Positions 1 through 5,863 are shown, numbered from the stretch's first letter. The stretch: 8,768 nt of DNA from JBKJZO01 sp046715235 (GCA_046715235.1 JBKJZO010000005.1:1-8768); one strand, 5' to 3'. Numbers and translations: made by a program. The notes: generated from the letters alone by a model not told the origin.

Positions 1-95
1 GAATGGCGCCGTTCGGAGTCGTGCGCGGCATGATCTTCGGGCGCCGAGGGCTCAAGACGGGTGACCGAAAGCTGTTCTGCTTCGAGCACGGCCAT
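1..95 (-). CDS. possible 5' part of an unidentified gene
   Basis: An ATG at 95 opens a minus-strand frame that stays open for 31 codons to the window edge, beginning MAVLEAEQLSV. It lies 145 bases downstream of the rny stop, in the same direction. No good Shine-Dalgarno sequence sits before the ATG; the nearest purine-rich stretch (AAGGTCGAG) is about 20 bases upstream. The in-frame stop upstream is at about 161-163. The fragment matches no family I recognise. It could be the start of the next gene, or a chance open frame in GC-rich DNA. Confidence 0.2.
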   Translation of the reverse strand, partial: MAVLEAEQLSVTRLEPSAPEDHAAHDSERRH

Positions 96-155
96 GCGCT
101 GGTGTTGAAGCTCGACCTTGATGGTCAGGAGGGCAGGACCCGCGCGACCCGTAAG

Positions 156-213
156 CGATCATGTGTGACACGCCAGTCGCATCTGCCCGCACAAGCCGTG
201 TCAGACATGATCG
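156..213 (-). terminator. 17-bp inverted repeat after rny, terminator or operator
   Basis: Bases 156-172 and 197-213 are inverted copies, with 16 of 17 pairs matching and a 24-base spacer. The core of one arm is GATCATGTGTGACACG. In the rny transcript this would form a long hairpin starting 28 bases after the stop codon, so it could terminate transcription or protect the 3' end. No U-run follows it, which is usual for actinobacterial terminators. Each arm also contains a small near-palindrome (TGTCAGACA; TGTGTGACA), so a DNA-binding site for a dimeric regulator of the next gene is an alternative. Confidence 0.45.
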
Positions 214-240
214 AGGGCGCGCCTGTAAGGCTTCCGGTCC

Positions 241-1869
241 TTACTTGGCGTATTCGGTGGCGCGCGACTCGCGGACGACAGTGATGCGGATCTGGCCGGG
301 GTAGGTCAGCTCCTCCTCGATCTGCTTGGCGATGTCGCGCGCGACGACCTGCGCCTGGATGTCGTCGATCTTGTCGGGCATCACCATCACGCGCACTTCG
401 CGCCCGGCCTGCATCGCGAACACCTTCTCGACACCCGGCTGGCTGATCGCTATCTCTTCGATCCGCTCGAGGCGCTTGATGTAGTGCTCGAGGCTCTCGC
501 GACGCGCACCTGGCCGCCCGCCCGAGATCGCGTCGGCGGCTTGCGTCAGCACCGCCTCGACGGTGCGCTGCTCGACCTCGCCGTGGTGCGCCTCGATCGC
601 GTGCGCGACGTCCTCGGACTCGCCGTACTTGCGGGCGATCTCCGCGCCGATCAGCGCGTGACTCCCCTCGACCTCGTGCGTCAGCGCCTTGCCGAGGTCG
701 TGCAGCAGCGTGCAGCGCTTGATGAGCGGAATCGGCAGCCGCAGCTCGGCCGCCATCACCCCGGCGATGTGCGCGGCCTCGATCAGGTGGCGCAAGACGT
801 TCTGCCCGTACGACGTCCGGTACTTCAGCCGCCCTAGCAGATGGATCAGCTCGGGGTGCATGTCGGTGATGCCGACATCGACCAGCGCGTCCTCGCCGGC
901 GCGGATCACGATCGCCTCGACCTCGTTCTTGCTTCGCTCGTACATCTCCTCGATGCGCTGCGGGTGGATGCGCCCGTCGAGGACGAGTTTCTCCAGCGTG
1001 AGCCGGCCGACCTCGCGGCGTACCGGATCGAAGCAGCTCAGCAGCACGGCTTCCGGGGTGTCGTCGATGATGAGGTTGACGCCGGTGACCTGCTCGTACG
1101 CGCGGATGTTGCGGCCTTCGCGGCCGATGATCCGGCCTTTCATGTCGTCGCTGGGCAGGTGCAGGACGGTGACGACGCTCTCAGCGGTCTGCTCGCTGGC
1201 GACGCGCTGGATCGCGAGCGTCACGATCTTGCGGGCGCGCTCCTCGCCGGTGTCCTTGGCTTCGGTCTCGATGTCACGGACGATCACCGCCGCTTCGCGC
1301 TTGGCCTGGTTCTCGATGGTTCTGATGAGTTCGGCCTTCGCGTCGGCGGCGCTCAGGCCGGCAACGCGCTCAAGGGTTAGGCGGCGGTCCTCCTCGAGGT
1401 CGAGCAGCTCGGCGCGCTTGTGCGCGATGTCGGCCTCGATCTCGAACAGCTCGCGGTCTCGTTCCTCAGCGCGGCGGTGCTCGGCGTCTAGTCGCGCATC
1501 GCGCTCGGCGAGGCGCTCCTCGCGCTGCGCCAGGCGCTGTTCGCGCAGGTCCATGTCGGCACGCAATCCGCGAACCTCGGCCTCGGCATCGGCGTGGAGC
1601 TGCCGCGCGAACTCGGCCGCTTCAGCCTGGGCCTGTCCGCGTACGGCGGCCGCGTCGGCTTGCGCCTTCGCCTGCAACGCCTGCGCTTTGGCCTGCAACG
1701 CCTCCGCCTTCGCCTGAAGCGTTACCGCTTCCTGCTCGGACCGCCGTAGCCGTTCTGCGGCGTCCGCGGGCGCATGGTTCGCTCCGCGGCGGAGAAGGAG
1801 GACGACTGCTACAACTACGACGACGACGGCACTGACGGAGGCGATGATGGCGGCCAGAGAGGGGCCCAT
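241..1869 (-). CDS. rny: ribonuclease Y (membrane-anchored endoribonuclease)
   Basis: RNase Y is a membrane-bound endoribonuclease that starts mRNA decay and processes structured RNAs. The 542-residue product has the full family layout at about the usual length of 520. A single membrane anchor lies at about 6-26 (valine run, then LLLRRG). A long charged coiled coil spans about 35-215. A KH RNA-binding domain contains the GxxG loop IIGREGRN (247-254). An HD metal-dependent phosphohydrolase domain has H361, H390-D391 (LLHDLGK), H428-H429 and D446. The conserved C-terminal region ends near YPGQIRITVVRE. The ATG at 1869 is preceded by GAAGGGAGGG with a 5-base spacer, which fixes the start. The gene follows recX in the same direction, but a 297-base gap with its own promoter suggests separate transcription. 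Odd point: three in-register 21-bp repeats in the coiled coil. Identification is secure. Confidence 0.97.
   Translation of the reverse strand: MGPSLAAIIASVSAVVVVVVAVVLLLRRGANHAPADAAERLRRSEQEAVTLQAKAEALQAKAQALQAKAQADAAAVRGQAQAEAAEFARQLHADAEAEVRGLRADMDLREQRLAQREERLAERDARLDAEHRRAEERDRELFEIEADIAHKRAELLDLEEDRRLTLERVAGLSAADAKAELIRTIENQAKREAAVIVRDIETEAKDTGEERARKIVTLAIQRVASEQTAESVVTVLHLPSDDMKGRIIGREGRNIRAYEQVTGVNLIIDDTPEAVLLSCFDPVRREVGRLTLEKLVLDGRIHPQRIEEMYERSKNEVEAIVIRAGEDALVDVGITDMHPELIHLLGRLKYRTSYGQNVLRHLIEAAHIAGVMAAELRLPIPLIKRCTLLHDLGKALTHEVEGSHALIGAEIARKYGESEDVAHAIEAHHGEVEQRTVEAVLTQAADAISGGRPGARRESLEHYIKRLERIEEIAISQPGVEKVFAMQAGREVRVMVMPDKIDDIQAQVVARDIAKQIEEELTYPGQIRITVVRESRATEYAK
1667..1729 (-). 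repeat. three 21-bp tandem repeats in the rny coiled coil
   Basis: Three successive 21-base units (1667-1687, 1688-1708, 1709-1729) encode heptads of the type LQAKAEA, LQAKAQA, LQAKAQA at residues 51-71 of RNase Y. The two distal units are nearly identical and the 1709-1729 unit has diverged. A 21-base unit equals exactly two turns of a coiled coil, so copy-number changes would alter stalk length without breaking the reading frame. Confidence 0.75.
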
Positions 1870-1897
1870 GTCGGCCCTCCCTTCACACCGTCAGCGG

Positions 1898-1919
1898 CCG
1901 CGCCCTCGCTTGGGCGCGG
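1898..1919 (-). promoter_or_regulatory. GC-rich hairpin in rny leader with competing partner
   Basis: CCGCGCCC and GGGCGCGG form a perfect 8-bp stem with a 6-base loop, ending 14 bases before the rny Shine-Dalgarno sequence. A second stem is possible between 1943-1948 and 1916-1921 (GCGGTC/GACCGC in the RNA). The two share bases 1916-1919, so they cannot form together. That arrangement could serve as an attenuator or a switch controlling rny, or the hairpin may simply be a terminator for upstream transcription. No U-run follows. The pairing is read directly from the sequence; the function is inferred. Confidence 0.4.
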
Positions 1920-1951
1920 TCGGATTTCCCGGTGAGGGAGATGACCGCTAA

Positions 1952-2069
1952 CCCCCCGCTGTCGCGAGGGGCTGATGAATGGACTTGTACGCAGAACTCA
2001 GCGGCGTCGTGAAAAGCCGGTTCTCGGGCGGTTTTGCTGTCAGGTAGTGCGTAATTGTTGATTCATCAG
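1952..2069 (-). ncRNA. candidate structured RNA in the rny leader, or small RNA
   Basis: On the minus strand, bases 2069-1972 can fold into one nested stem. P1 is CTGATGAAT/ATTCATCAG (2061-2069 with 1972-1980, 9 bp). P2 is TACGCA/TGCGTA (2048-2053 with 1988-1993). P3 is 2036-2043 with 1997-2002, 6 bp and a 2-base bulge. P4 is 2029-2035 with 2012-2019, 7 bp and a 1-base bulge. A hairpin with a C-rich arm follows directly (1952-1971, 7 bp, one mismatch) and is followed by TTAG, so it resembles a terminator. With the promoter at 2097-2125 this could be an independent RNA of about 140 nt or the first half of a 220-nt rny leader. I do not recognise a known RNA family. The complementarity is visible; that it is a functional RNA is inferred. 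Confidence 0.3.
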
Positions 2070-2096
2070 GCAGTTTGCTCGTGCTCACCTGGCGTC

Positions 2097-2125
2097 AGGC
2101 TAGGTCACGGGCAGGTTACGGTCAA
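2097..2125 (-). promoter_or_regulatory. sigma70-type promoter for rny or its leader RNA
   Basis: TTGACC (2120-2125) and TAGCCT (2097-2102) are separated by exactly 17 bases on the minus strand. This fits the TTGACN / TANNNT pattern of actinobacterial housekeeping promoters. Transcription would begin near 2090, about 75 bases past the recX stop, and reach the rny start codon after about 220 bases. It would make rny independent of the damage-controlled recA-recX unit. Confidence 0.55.
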
Positions 2126-2166
2126 GTAAATGGATCAAGGACGGAAAACTACGTGAATCGAGGCTT

Positions 2167-2712
2167 TCAGAGGTCGCTGGAATCGGCGTCCAGTGCCCGA
2201 TCCGCACCTGCGATCGCTCCTCTGACAGCGGTAATCGCAACCCCTCCTGAGTACCCCTTACGTGCCAGCATCCCGGTCAGCCGGCGCAGCTTCGCCTCCG
2301 CCGGCACCCCCCGCATGCCCGCAAGTTTGCGGGTGACCAGCTCGCGGGCCCGGGCGAGTTCGTCATCGTCATCGATCGCCGCGATCGCCTGCTTCGCGAC
2401 CTCGTCGGCCACGCCGCGCTGGCGCAGCTCGTGTGAAAGCGCCCGCCGTCCCAGCCCCCGCCCCGCGTGCCGCGACTGCACCCATGCAGCCGCGAACGCC
2501 TCGTCGTCGATGAACCGCAGCTCGCTGAACCGATCGAGTACGTCGGCCGCCACCTCGCTGGGCACGCCCTTCTTCGCGAGCGCCGTCGCAAGCTCGGCCC
2601 TGGTGCGCGCCCGAGCCGTCAGCAGCCGCAGGCAGATCGTGCGCGCGACCGCATACGGGTCGGCGTCCGGGTCCTCGTCATCCGCGACATGGCCAGCCGC
2701 GTCTTCGTCCAC
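2167..2712 (-). CDS. recX: RecX, regulator of RecA filaments
   Basis: RecX binds RecA and blocks or shortens its filament on single-stranded DNA, limiting recombination and SOS induction. The 181-residue product shows the expected helical repeats: RTRAELATALAKKGVP (about 37-52), the conserved LRFIDDEAFAAAWVQSR (about 66-82), then RRALSHELRQRGV, and a third repeat ending in LARKGYSGGVAI. About 20 acidic residues precede the core. The start is a GTG at 2712, 12 bases after the recA stop; no ATG in this frame gives a full protein and no clear Shine-Dalgarno sequence precedes the GTG, so translation is probably coupled to recA. It is in the same frame as recA with only the TAG between them. Placement directly behind recA confirms the identity. 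Confidence 0.93.
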   Translation of the reverse strand: MDEDAAGHVADDEDPDADPYAVARTICLRLLTARARTRAELATALAKKGVPSEVAADVLDRFSELRFIDDEAFAAAWVQSRHAGRGLGRRALSHELRQRGVADEVAKQAIAAIDDDDELARARELVTRKLAGMRGVPAEAKLRRLTGMLARKGYSGGVAITAVRGAIAGADRALDADSSDL

Positions 2713-2724
2713 GAAGGATGGCCG

Positions 2725-4869
2725 CTAGAAGTCGACCGGTGGCGGGACAACTGCGGCCGGGCTCGTGACGTCGGCGTCGAGCTGCGGGCCGATGCCCAGC
2801 TTTTCCTTGATCTTCTTCTCGATCTCGTTGGCCAGGTCGGGGTTGTCCTTGAGGAACGTCCGCGCGTTCTCCTTGCCCTGACCGAGCTGGTCACCGTCGT
2901 AGGTGTACCAGGCACCGGATTTACGGACGATGCTCTGCTCCACACCCACGTCGATGATCGACCCCTCACGCGAGATGCCCTGGCCGTAAACGATGTCAAA
3001 CTCTGCGATTTTGAAGGGGCTGCTGCACTTGTTCTTCACGACCTTGACGCGGGTGCGGTTGCCGACCGCCTCAGTGCCGTCCTTGAGGGTCTCGATGCGT
3101 CGCACGTCTAGCCGGATCGACGAGTAGAACTTCAACGCCCGACCACCAGTCGTCGTCTCGGGTGAGTTATGCACGATGACGCCGTCGGCGAGGTAGTTGT
3201 GCGAACCCTCGACCTCTATGTCGAATCGGTGCATCGACCGGGTCTTGGGCTTCACCCGTACGTCGAGCACCGGCGCCGGAACCGGCAGGATCCGCGCGTC
3301 GGCGTACTCCGGCTGAACTGAGAACTGGCCGCGGAACCGCTCGAGCAGCTTGTAGTCCATCGATGGCTGCACGTAGGGCGCGATCAGCGCATGCAGCTTC
3401 GCTGTCTCGTCCTTCGGGAACGACAGGAACGCCTGCTGACGGGCACCACGAAATGCCAGCCGCGGATGCAGATCGAACGCGCCCGCCAGGTGCTCAACTA
3501 GTCGCTCCCGCGAACCTTCGCTCAACGCCTCGACGCAGATCTCGGCCCGGCCACTGCCGTCGCGACTGCGCTCCTGCAGACCCTTGCCGCGCACCGAGAA
3601 GCTGCCGTCGTCCATGTACCAGATCGCCAGCGACAGCGGCGTGATCGCCTTGAGGTAGTCGTAGGACAGGACCTTCTTGCCCGCCAGGTAGACGGCCTGG
3701 CGCAACTCGGCAAGCTCGGGCAGCGGGGTGAGGTCGACGAACGCGGCGCCGCGCGAGCTGACCGACCGCGACTGCGCGATGTTGCCGAACAGCGACGCCT
3801 TCCAGTCGAGGTAGTCGACCTGCTTCGCGCCGTGCCCCATGCGGAAACGCGTGCCGAGGCTGCCGGGGATGCGGCTCGGTGACAGGGCACCATCGCCCAT
3901 CAACCCACCGAGGACGACCTGCCATTGCTGGTCGCTCAACCGATGCGCTTGGGCGAGCATCACCCGGTCACCGGCCTTGATCTCGCCCGCTTCGCGCCAC
4001 CCGCCCGGCGTACGGACCAGGTGGTTGCTCGTCAACGCCATCTGCGCGCGGCCGTTGCCGCCGGGACGCGCAACGGTGAACTGCAAGAACTCCTCGGTGA
4101 CACCGTTGTCGAACCAGTTGACGACCTTCTTGGGTACGACGGCGCCCAGGTCGGGGTCGTAGGACAACACCTCGACCGGCAGCTTCTGGTTGACGATCTT
4201 GCCGATCTTTTCCTGCGAGCCGTCGGCCAGCGTGACACGCGTGTTGTAGGACAAGCAGCCGAACATCACGCCGATCTTTTCGCGCAGCTGGTTGATGAAG
4301 ACCGCGGTCGTGTTGGAACTGTTGAGAGCGCCGGTGATCTTGCGCATCGCCTGGCTCATCAGCCGCGCCTGCAGGCCGACGAACGAGTCGCCCATCTCGC
4401 CCTCGATCTCGGCACGGGGCACGAGTGCTGCGACTGAGTCGACGACGATGATGTCGAGCGCGTTGGAGCGGATCAGCATGTCCATGATCTCGAGGGCTTG
4501 CTCGCCGTTGTCGGGCTGGGAGACGAGCAGCGCGTCGGTGTCGACGCCGAGCGCCTTGGCATAGTCGGGATCAAGCGCGTGCTCGGCATCGATGAACGCC
4601 GCGATGCCACCACCGGCCTGCGCCTGCGCGACCGCGTGCAAGGCGACGGTCGTTTTGCCCGAGGACTCAGGGCCGTAGATCTCGACGATGCGCCCACGCG
4701 GCAGGCCGCCGATGCCGAGTGCGATATCGAGTGCGATCGACCCGGTGGGGATCACCGACACGGGCGCGCGCGTCTCGTCTCCGAGGCGCATCACGGCGCC
4801 CTTGCCGTGCTGACGCTCGATCTGCGCCATTGCGGCTTCGAGTGCCTTGTCGCGGTCCATAGTCGCCAT
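2725..4869 (-). CDS. recA: recombinase RecA precursor, interrupted by an intein
   Basis: RecA forms an ATP-dependent filament on single-stranded DNA, drives strand exchange and triggers LexA self-cleavage. The precursor has 714 residues. Removing the intein (residues 205-568) leaves 204 + 146 = 350 residues, the normal actinobacterial length. Visible motifs are Walker A GPESSGKT (66-73), Walker B ending in D144 (IIVVDS), and loop L2, where EKIGVMFG and SPETTTGG are separated by the intein. The C-terminal domain includes IYDVGVEQ-type sequence (IIDVGVEQSIV) and EKKIKEKLG. The ATG at 4869 has GGGGA with a 6-base spacer, better placed than the second ATG at 4860. Two damage-responsive elements lie upstream, and recX follows after 12 bases. 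The precursor should be inactive until spliced, because L2 contacts DNA. Identity is certain. Confidence 0.98.
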   Translation of the reverse strand: MATMDRDKALEAAMAQIERQHGKGAVMRLGDETRAPVSVIPTGSIALDIALGIGGLPRGRIVEIYGPESSGKTTVALHAVAQAQAGGGIAAFIDAEHALDPDYAKALGVDTDALLVSQPDNGEQALEIMDMLIRSNALDIIVVDSVAALVPRAEIEGEMGDSFVGLQARLMSQAMRKITGALNSSNTTAVFINQLREKIGVMFGCLSYNTRVTLADGSQEKIGKIVNQKLPVEVLSYDPDLGAVVPKKVVNWFDNGVTEEFLQFTVARPGGNGRAQMALTSNHLVRTPGGWREAGEIKAGDRVMLAQAHRLSDQQWQVVLGGLMGDGALSPSRIPGSLGTRFRMGHGAKQVDYLDWKASLFGNIAQSRSVSSRGAAFVDLTPLPELAELRQAVYLAGKKVLSYDYLKAITPLSLAIWYMDDGSFSVRGKGLQERSRDGSGRAEICVEALSEGSRERLVEHLAGAFDLHPRLAFRGARQQAFLSFPKDETAKLHALIAPYVQPSMDYKLLERFRGQFSVQPEYADARILPVPAPVLDVRVKPKTRSMHRFDIEVEGSHNYLADGVIVHNSPETTTGGRALKFYSSIRLDVRRIETLKDGTEAVGNRTRVKVVKNKCSSPFKIAEFDIVYGQGISREGSIIDVGVEQSIVRKSGAWYTYDGDQLGQGKENARTFLKDNPDLANEIEKKIKEKLGIGPQLDADVTSPAAVVPPPVDF
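3166..4257 (-). mobile_element. RecA intein with LAGLIDADG homing endonuclease
   Basis: This 364-residue protein-splicing element is translated in frame inside RecA. It starts with Cys (CLSYNTRVTLADG, block A) and has the block B TxxH as T280-S-N-H283 of the precursor. It ends with RFDIEVEGSHNYLADG (block F) and VIVHN, giving penultimate His567 and terminal Asn568, with Ser569 as the +1 nucleophile. All residues needed for class 1 splicing are present. Two LAGLIDADG motifs, LGGLMGDG (320-327) and LAIWYMDDG (414-422), keep their acidic residues, so the endonuclease may still cut empty recA alleles. Size, insertion point (MFG/SPETTT) and wording (KIGKIVN, LSDQQ, QVDYL) match the M. leprae-type RecA intein as I remember it, not the M. 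tuberculosis one, which sits further on before CSPPF. Confidence 0.96.
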
Positions 4870-4912
4870 GCGAAGTCCCCAGACTGTGTCGAGCGGTTAC
4901 GTGGTCGGGCTC

Positions 4913-4935
4913 ACGTTAGGAGGCGGGTCCGACAA
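4913..4935 (-). promoter_or_regulatory. RecA-NDp type damage promoter of recA
   Basis: On the minus strand TTGTCGGAC, 8 bases, then TAACGT. The LexA-independent mycobacterial damage promoter is TTGTCRGTG-N8-TANNNT. The match is 7 of 9 in the upstream part, with exact spacing and a full -10. In mycobacteria this promoter class is activated by PafBC. Transcription would start near 4906, giving a leader of about 37 bases that includes the GGGGA ribosome site. The consensus is established knowledge; its use here is inferred from the match and position. Confidence 0.75.
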
Positions 4936-4988
4936 CGCGGCGGCCTCATCGACAGATTGGGGATAACCGCGTCGAGAAAAACCGTACA

Positions 4989-5002
4989 CGAACACCTGTT
5001 CG
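4989..5002 (-). promoter_or_regulatory. SOS box (LexA operator) of recA
   Basis: CGAACACCTGTTCG is a perfect 5+5 inverted repeat with a 4-base centre. Read on the minus strand with flanks it is TCGAACAGGTGTTCGT, nearly the actinobacterial/Gram-positive LexA consensus TCGAAC-N4-GTTCGA. It lies 120 bases before the recA start. A possible -10 hexamer TACGGT (4981-4986) sits just downstream, so bound LexA would cover the promoter core and a transcript would start near 4974. No clear -35 is seen. This gives recA a second, LexA-controlled promoter upstream of the RecA-NDp element. Confidence 0.88.
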
Positions 5003-5133
5003 AATCGATTCGACACGCCGAGCGGCTCTAGAACTGGAGTGATCGGGGGGGCCGGAGGCCGGAAAACCCGGGCCGATGCGCCCTGGATCCCGTGGATCAC
5101 CGTGGGTGGGGCGCGTTCGTTGGGGGGCGGCGC

Positions 5134-5556
5134 TCAGGACTCGGCGGCGTCCGCCGGTTCGGACGGCTCGAAGGTCAGCGAGACCGAGTTCATGCAGTAG
5201 CGGTCGCCCGTCGGCGTCTGCGGTGCGTCATCGAAGACATGACCGAGATGCGAGTCGCACGACGCGCAGCGCACCTCGATCCGGCGCATCCCGTGAGACG
5301 TGTCGGCGATCTGTACGACGGCGTCCCCGGCCTTGGGCTCGTAGAAGCTAGGCCAGCCGCAGTGCGACTCGAACTTCGCGTCGGACCGGAACAGTTCGTT
5401 TCCGCACGCCCGGCAGCGGTAGACCCCCACCCGGTGCTCCCCCAGCAGCGCCCCGGTGAACGCAGGCTCCGTGCCGGCCTTGCGCAGCACGGCGTACTCC
5501 GTCGGCGACAGCTCCGCGCGCCACTCGTCGTCGTTCTTCATCACGCGCTCAGCCAT
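5134..5556 (-). CDS. msrB: peptide-methionine (R)-S-oxide reductase MsrB
   Basis: MsrB reduces methionine-R-sulfoxide in proteins back to methionine in the cytoplasm, using thioredoxin as reductant. The 140-residue product is a complete single-domain MsrB. The structural zinc ligands are two CxxC pairs, C48/C51 (CRAC) and C97/C100 (CASC). The substrate-site region is SHCGWPSFYEP (64-74), with likely resolving C66. Further conserved segments are HLGHVFDD (103-110) and the catalytic C121 in RYCMNSVSL, followed by FEP. The ATG at 5556 has AAGGGGAG about 8 bases upstream; a second ATG at 5541 is less well placed. It starts 16 bases after the DUF3046 stop, so the two are probably cotranscribed. 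Its place between DUF3046 and recA is unusual. Confidence 0.96.
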   Translation of the reverse strand: MAERVMKNDDEWRAELSPTEYAVLRKAGTEPAFTGALLGEHRVGVYRCRACGNELFRSDAKFESHCGWPSFYEPKAGDAVVQIADTSHGMRRIEVRCASCDSHLGHVFDDAPQTPTGDRYCMNSVSLTFEPSEPADAAES

Positions 5557-5572
5557 GACGGCGACTCCCCTT

Positions 5573-5770
5573 TCAGTGCCGCTCGGCGACGGGTACCTCG
5601 ACCGCCTCGCACACGGCTTCCCACACCCTTTTCGGCGGTACGCCGGCCGCGAGCGATTCGTTGATAGTGCGGCTTCCCAGCGAGCTGATCGCCAGATCGG
5701 CGGCTACTGACCCGGCGTACCGCGCGCCAAAACGCGCGTCCATCCGACGCCAGAACTCCGAGATGCGCAT
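5573..5770 (-). CDS. DUF3046 small protein
   Basis: A 65-residue cytoplasmic protein of the actinobacterial DUF3046 family, the relative of M. tuberculosis Rv2738c, which lies beside recA there. Family features visible are the opening MRISEFWRRMDARFG, the middle SLGSRTINESLAAG, and PKRVWEAVCEAVEVP near the end. The function is unknown; the constant placement near recA suggests a DNA-repair link but does not prove one. The ATG at 5770 gives the family N-terminus; a GTG directly before it (5773) would add one residue. No Shine-Dalgarno sequence is present, and a -10-like TAGACT ends 6 bases before the ATG, so the message may be leaderless. It is followed closely by msrB. Confidence 0.88.
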   Translation of the reverse strand: MRISEFWRRMDARFGARYAGSVAADLAISSLGSRTINESLAAGVPPKRVWEAVCEAVEVPVAERH

Positions 5771-5776
5771 CACCTG

Positions 5777-5782
5777 AGTCTA
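5777..5782 (-). promoter_or_regulatory. -10 element for a leaderless DUF3046 transcript
   Basis: TAGACT on the minus strand fits TANNNT and ends 6 bases before the ATG at 5770, the spacing expected if transcription starts on the A of the start codon. The -35 zone falls inside the upstream terminator-like hairpin and shows no TTGACA-like hexamer. The absence of a ribosome site at this gene supports the leaderless reading. Confidence 0.4.
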
Positions 5783-5792
5783 GGTCGCATGA

Positions 5793-5828
5793 CGACGCCC
5801 CCGGGCCTTGTGGGCACCGGGGGCGTCG
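5793..5828 (-). terminator. strong hairpin terminator after the membrane-protein gene
   Basis: Bases 5793-5804 and 5817-5828 are perfect inverted copies (12 bp, core GACGCCCCCGG / CCGGGGGCGTC) around a 12-base loop that can add three more pairs (GCC/GGC). The hairpin begins 35 bases after the stop of the membrane-protein gene and ends 22 bases before the DUF3046 start, so it separates the two units. No U-run follows on the minus strand, as is common in actinobacterial intrinsic terminators. Confidence 0.75.
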
Positions 5829-5863
5829 GTAGTGCTTTTGCTGCGGGTTGCGCAGCGGACGAG

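Noticed and set aside
3..284. Open frame of 93 codons on the plus strand
   Set aside because: It overlaps the 3' end of rny, resembles no family, has no ribosome site and covers the inverted repeat; long chance frames are common at this GC content.
689..1717. 342-codon frame antisense to rny, very rich in Ser and Arg
   Set aside because: The composition is what the complement of Ala/Glu-rich coiled-coil codons gives; no domain or start signal.
3494..3925. Possible separate gene inside the recA intein
   Set aside because: Frame-shifted shadow of the LAGLIDADG endonuclease; the true frame is continuous with RecA.
5050..5073. CCGG-rich repeats after msrB as a terminator
   Set aside because: Only 4-bp arms that compete with one another (5052-5062 and 5059-5071); too weak to call.
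4897..5100. 67-codon minus-strand frame upstream of recA
   Set aside because: It contains the SOS box and RecA-NDp promoter, has no convincing ribosome site, and looks like control-region DNA.
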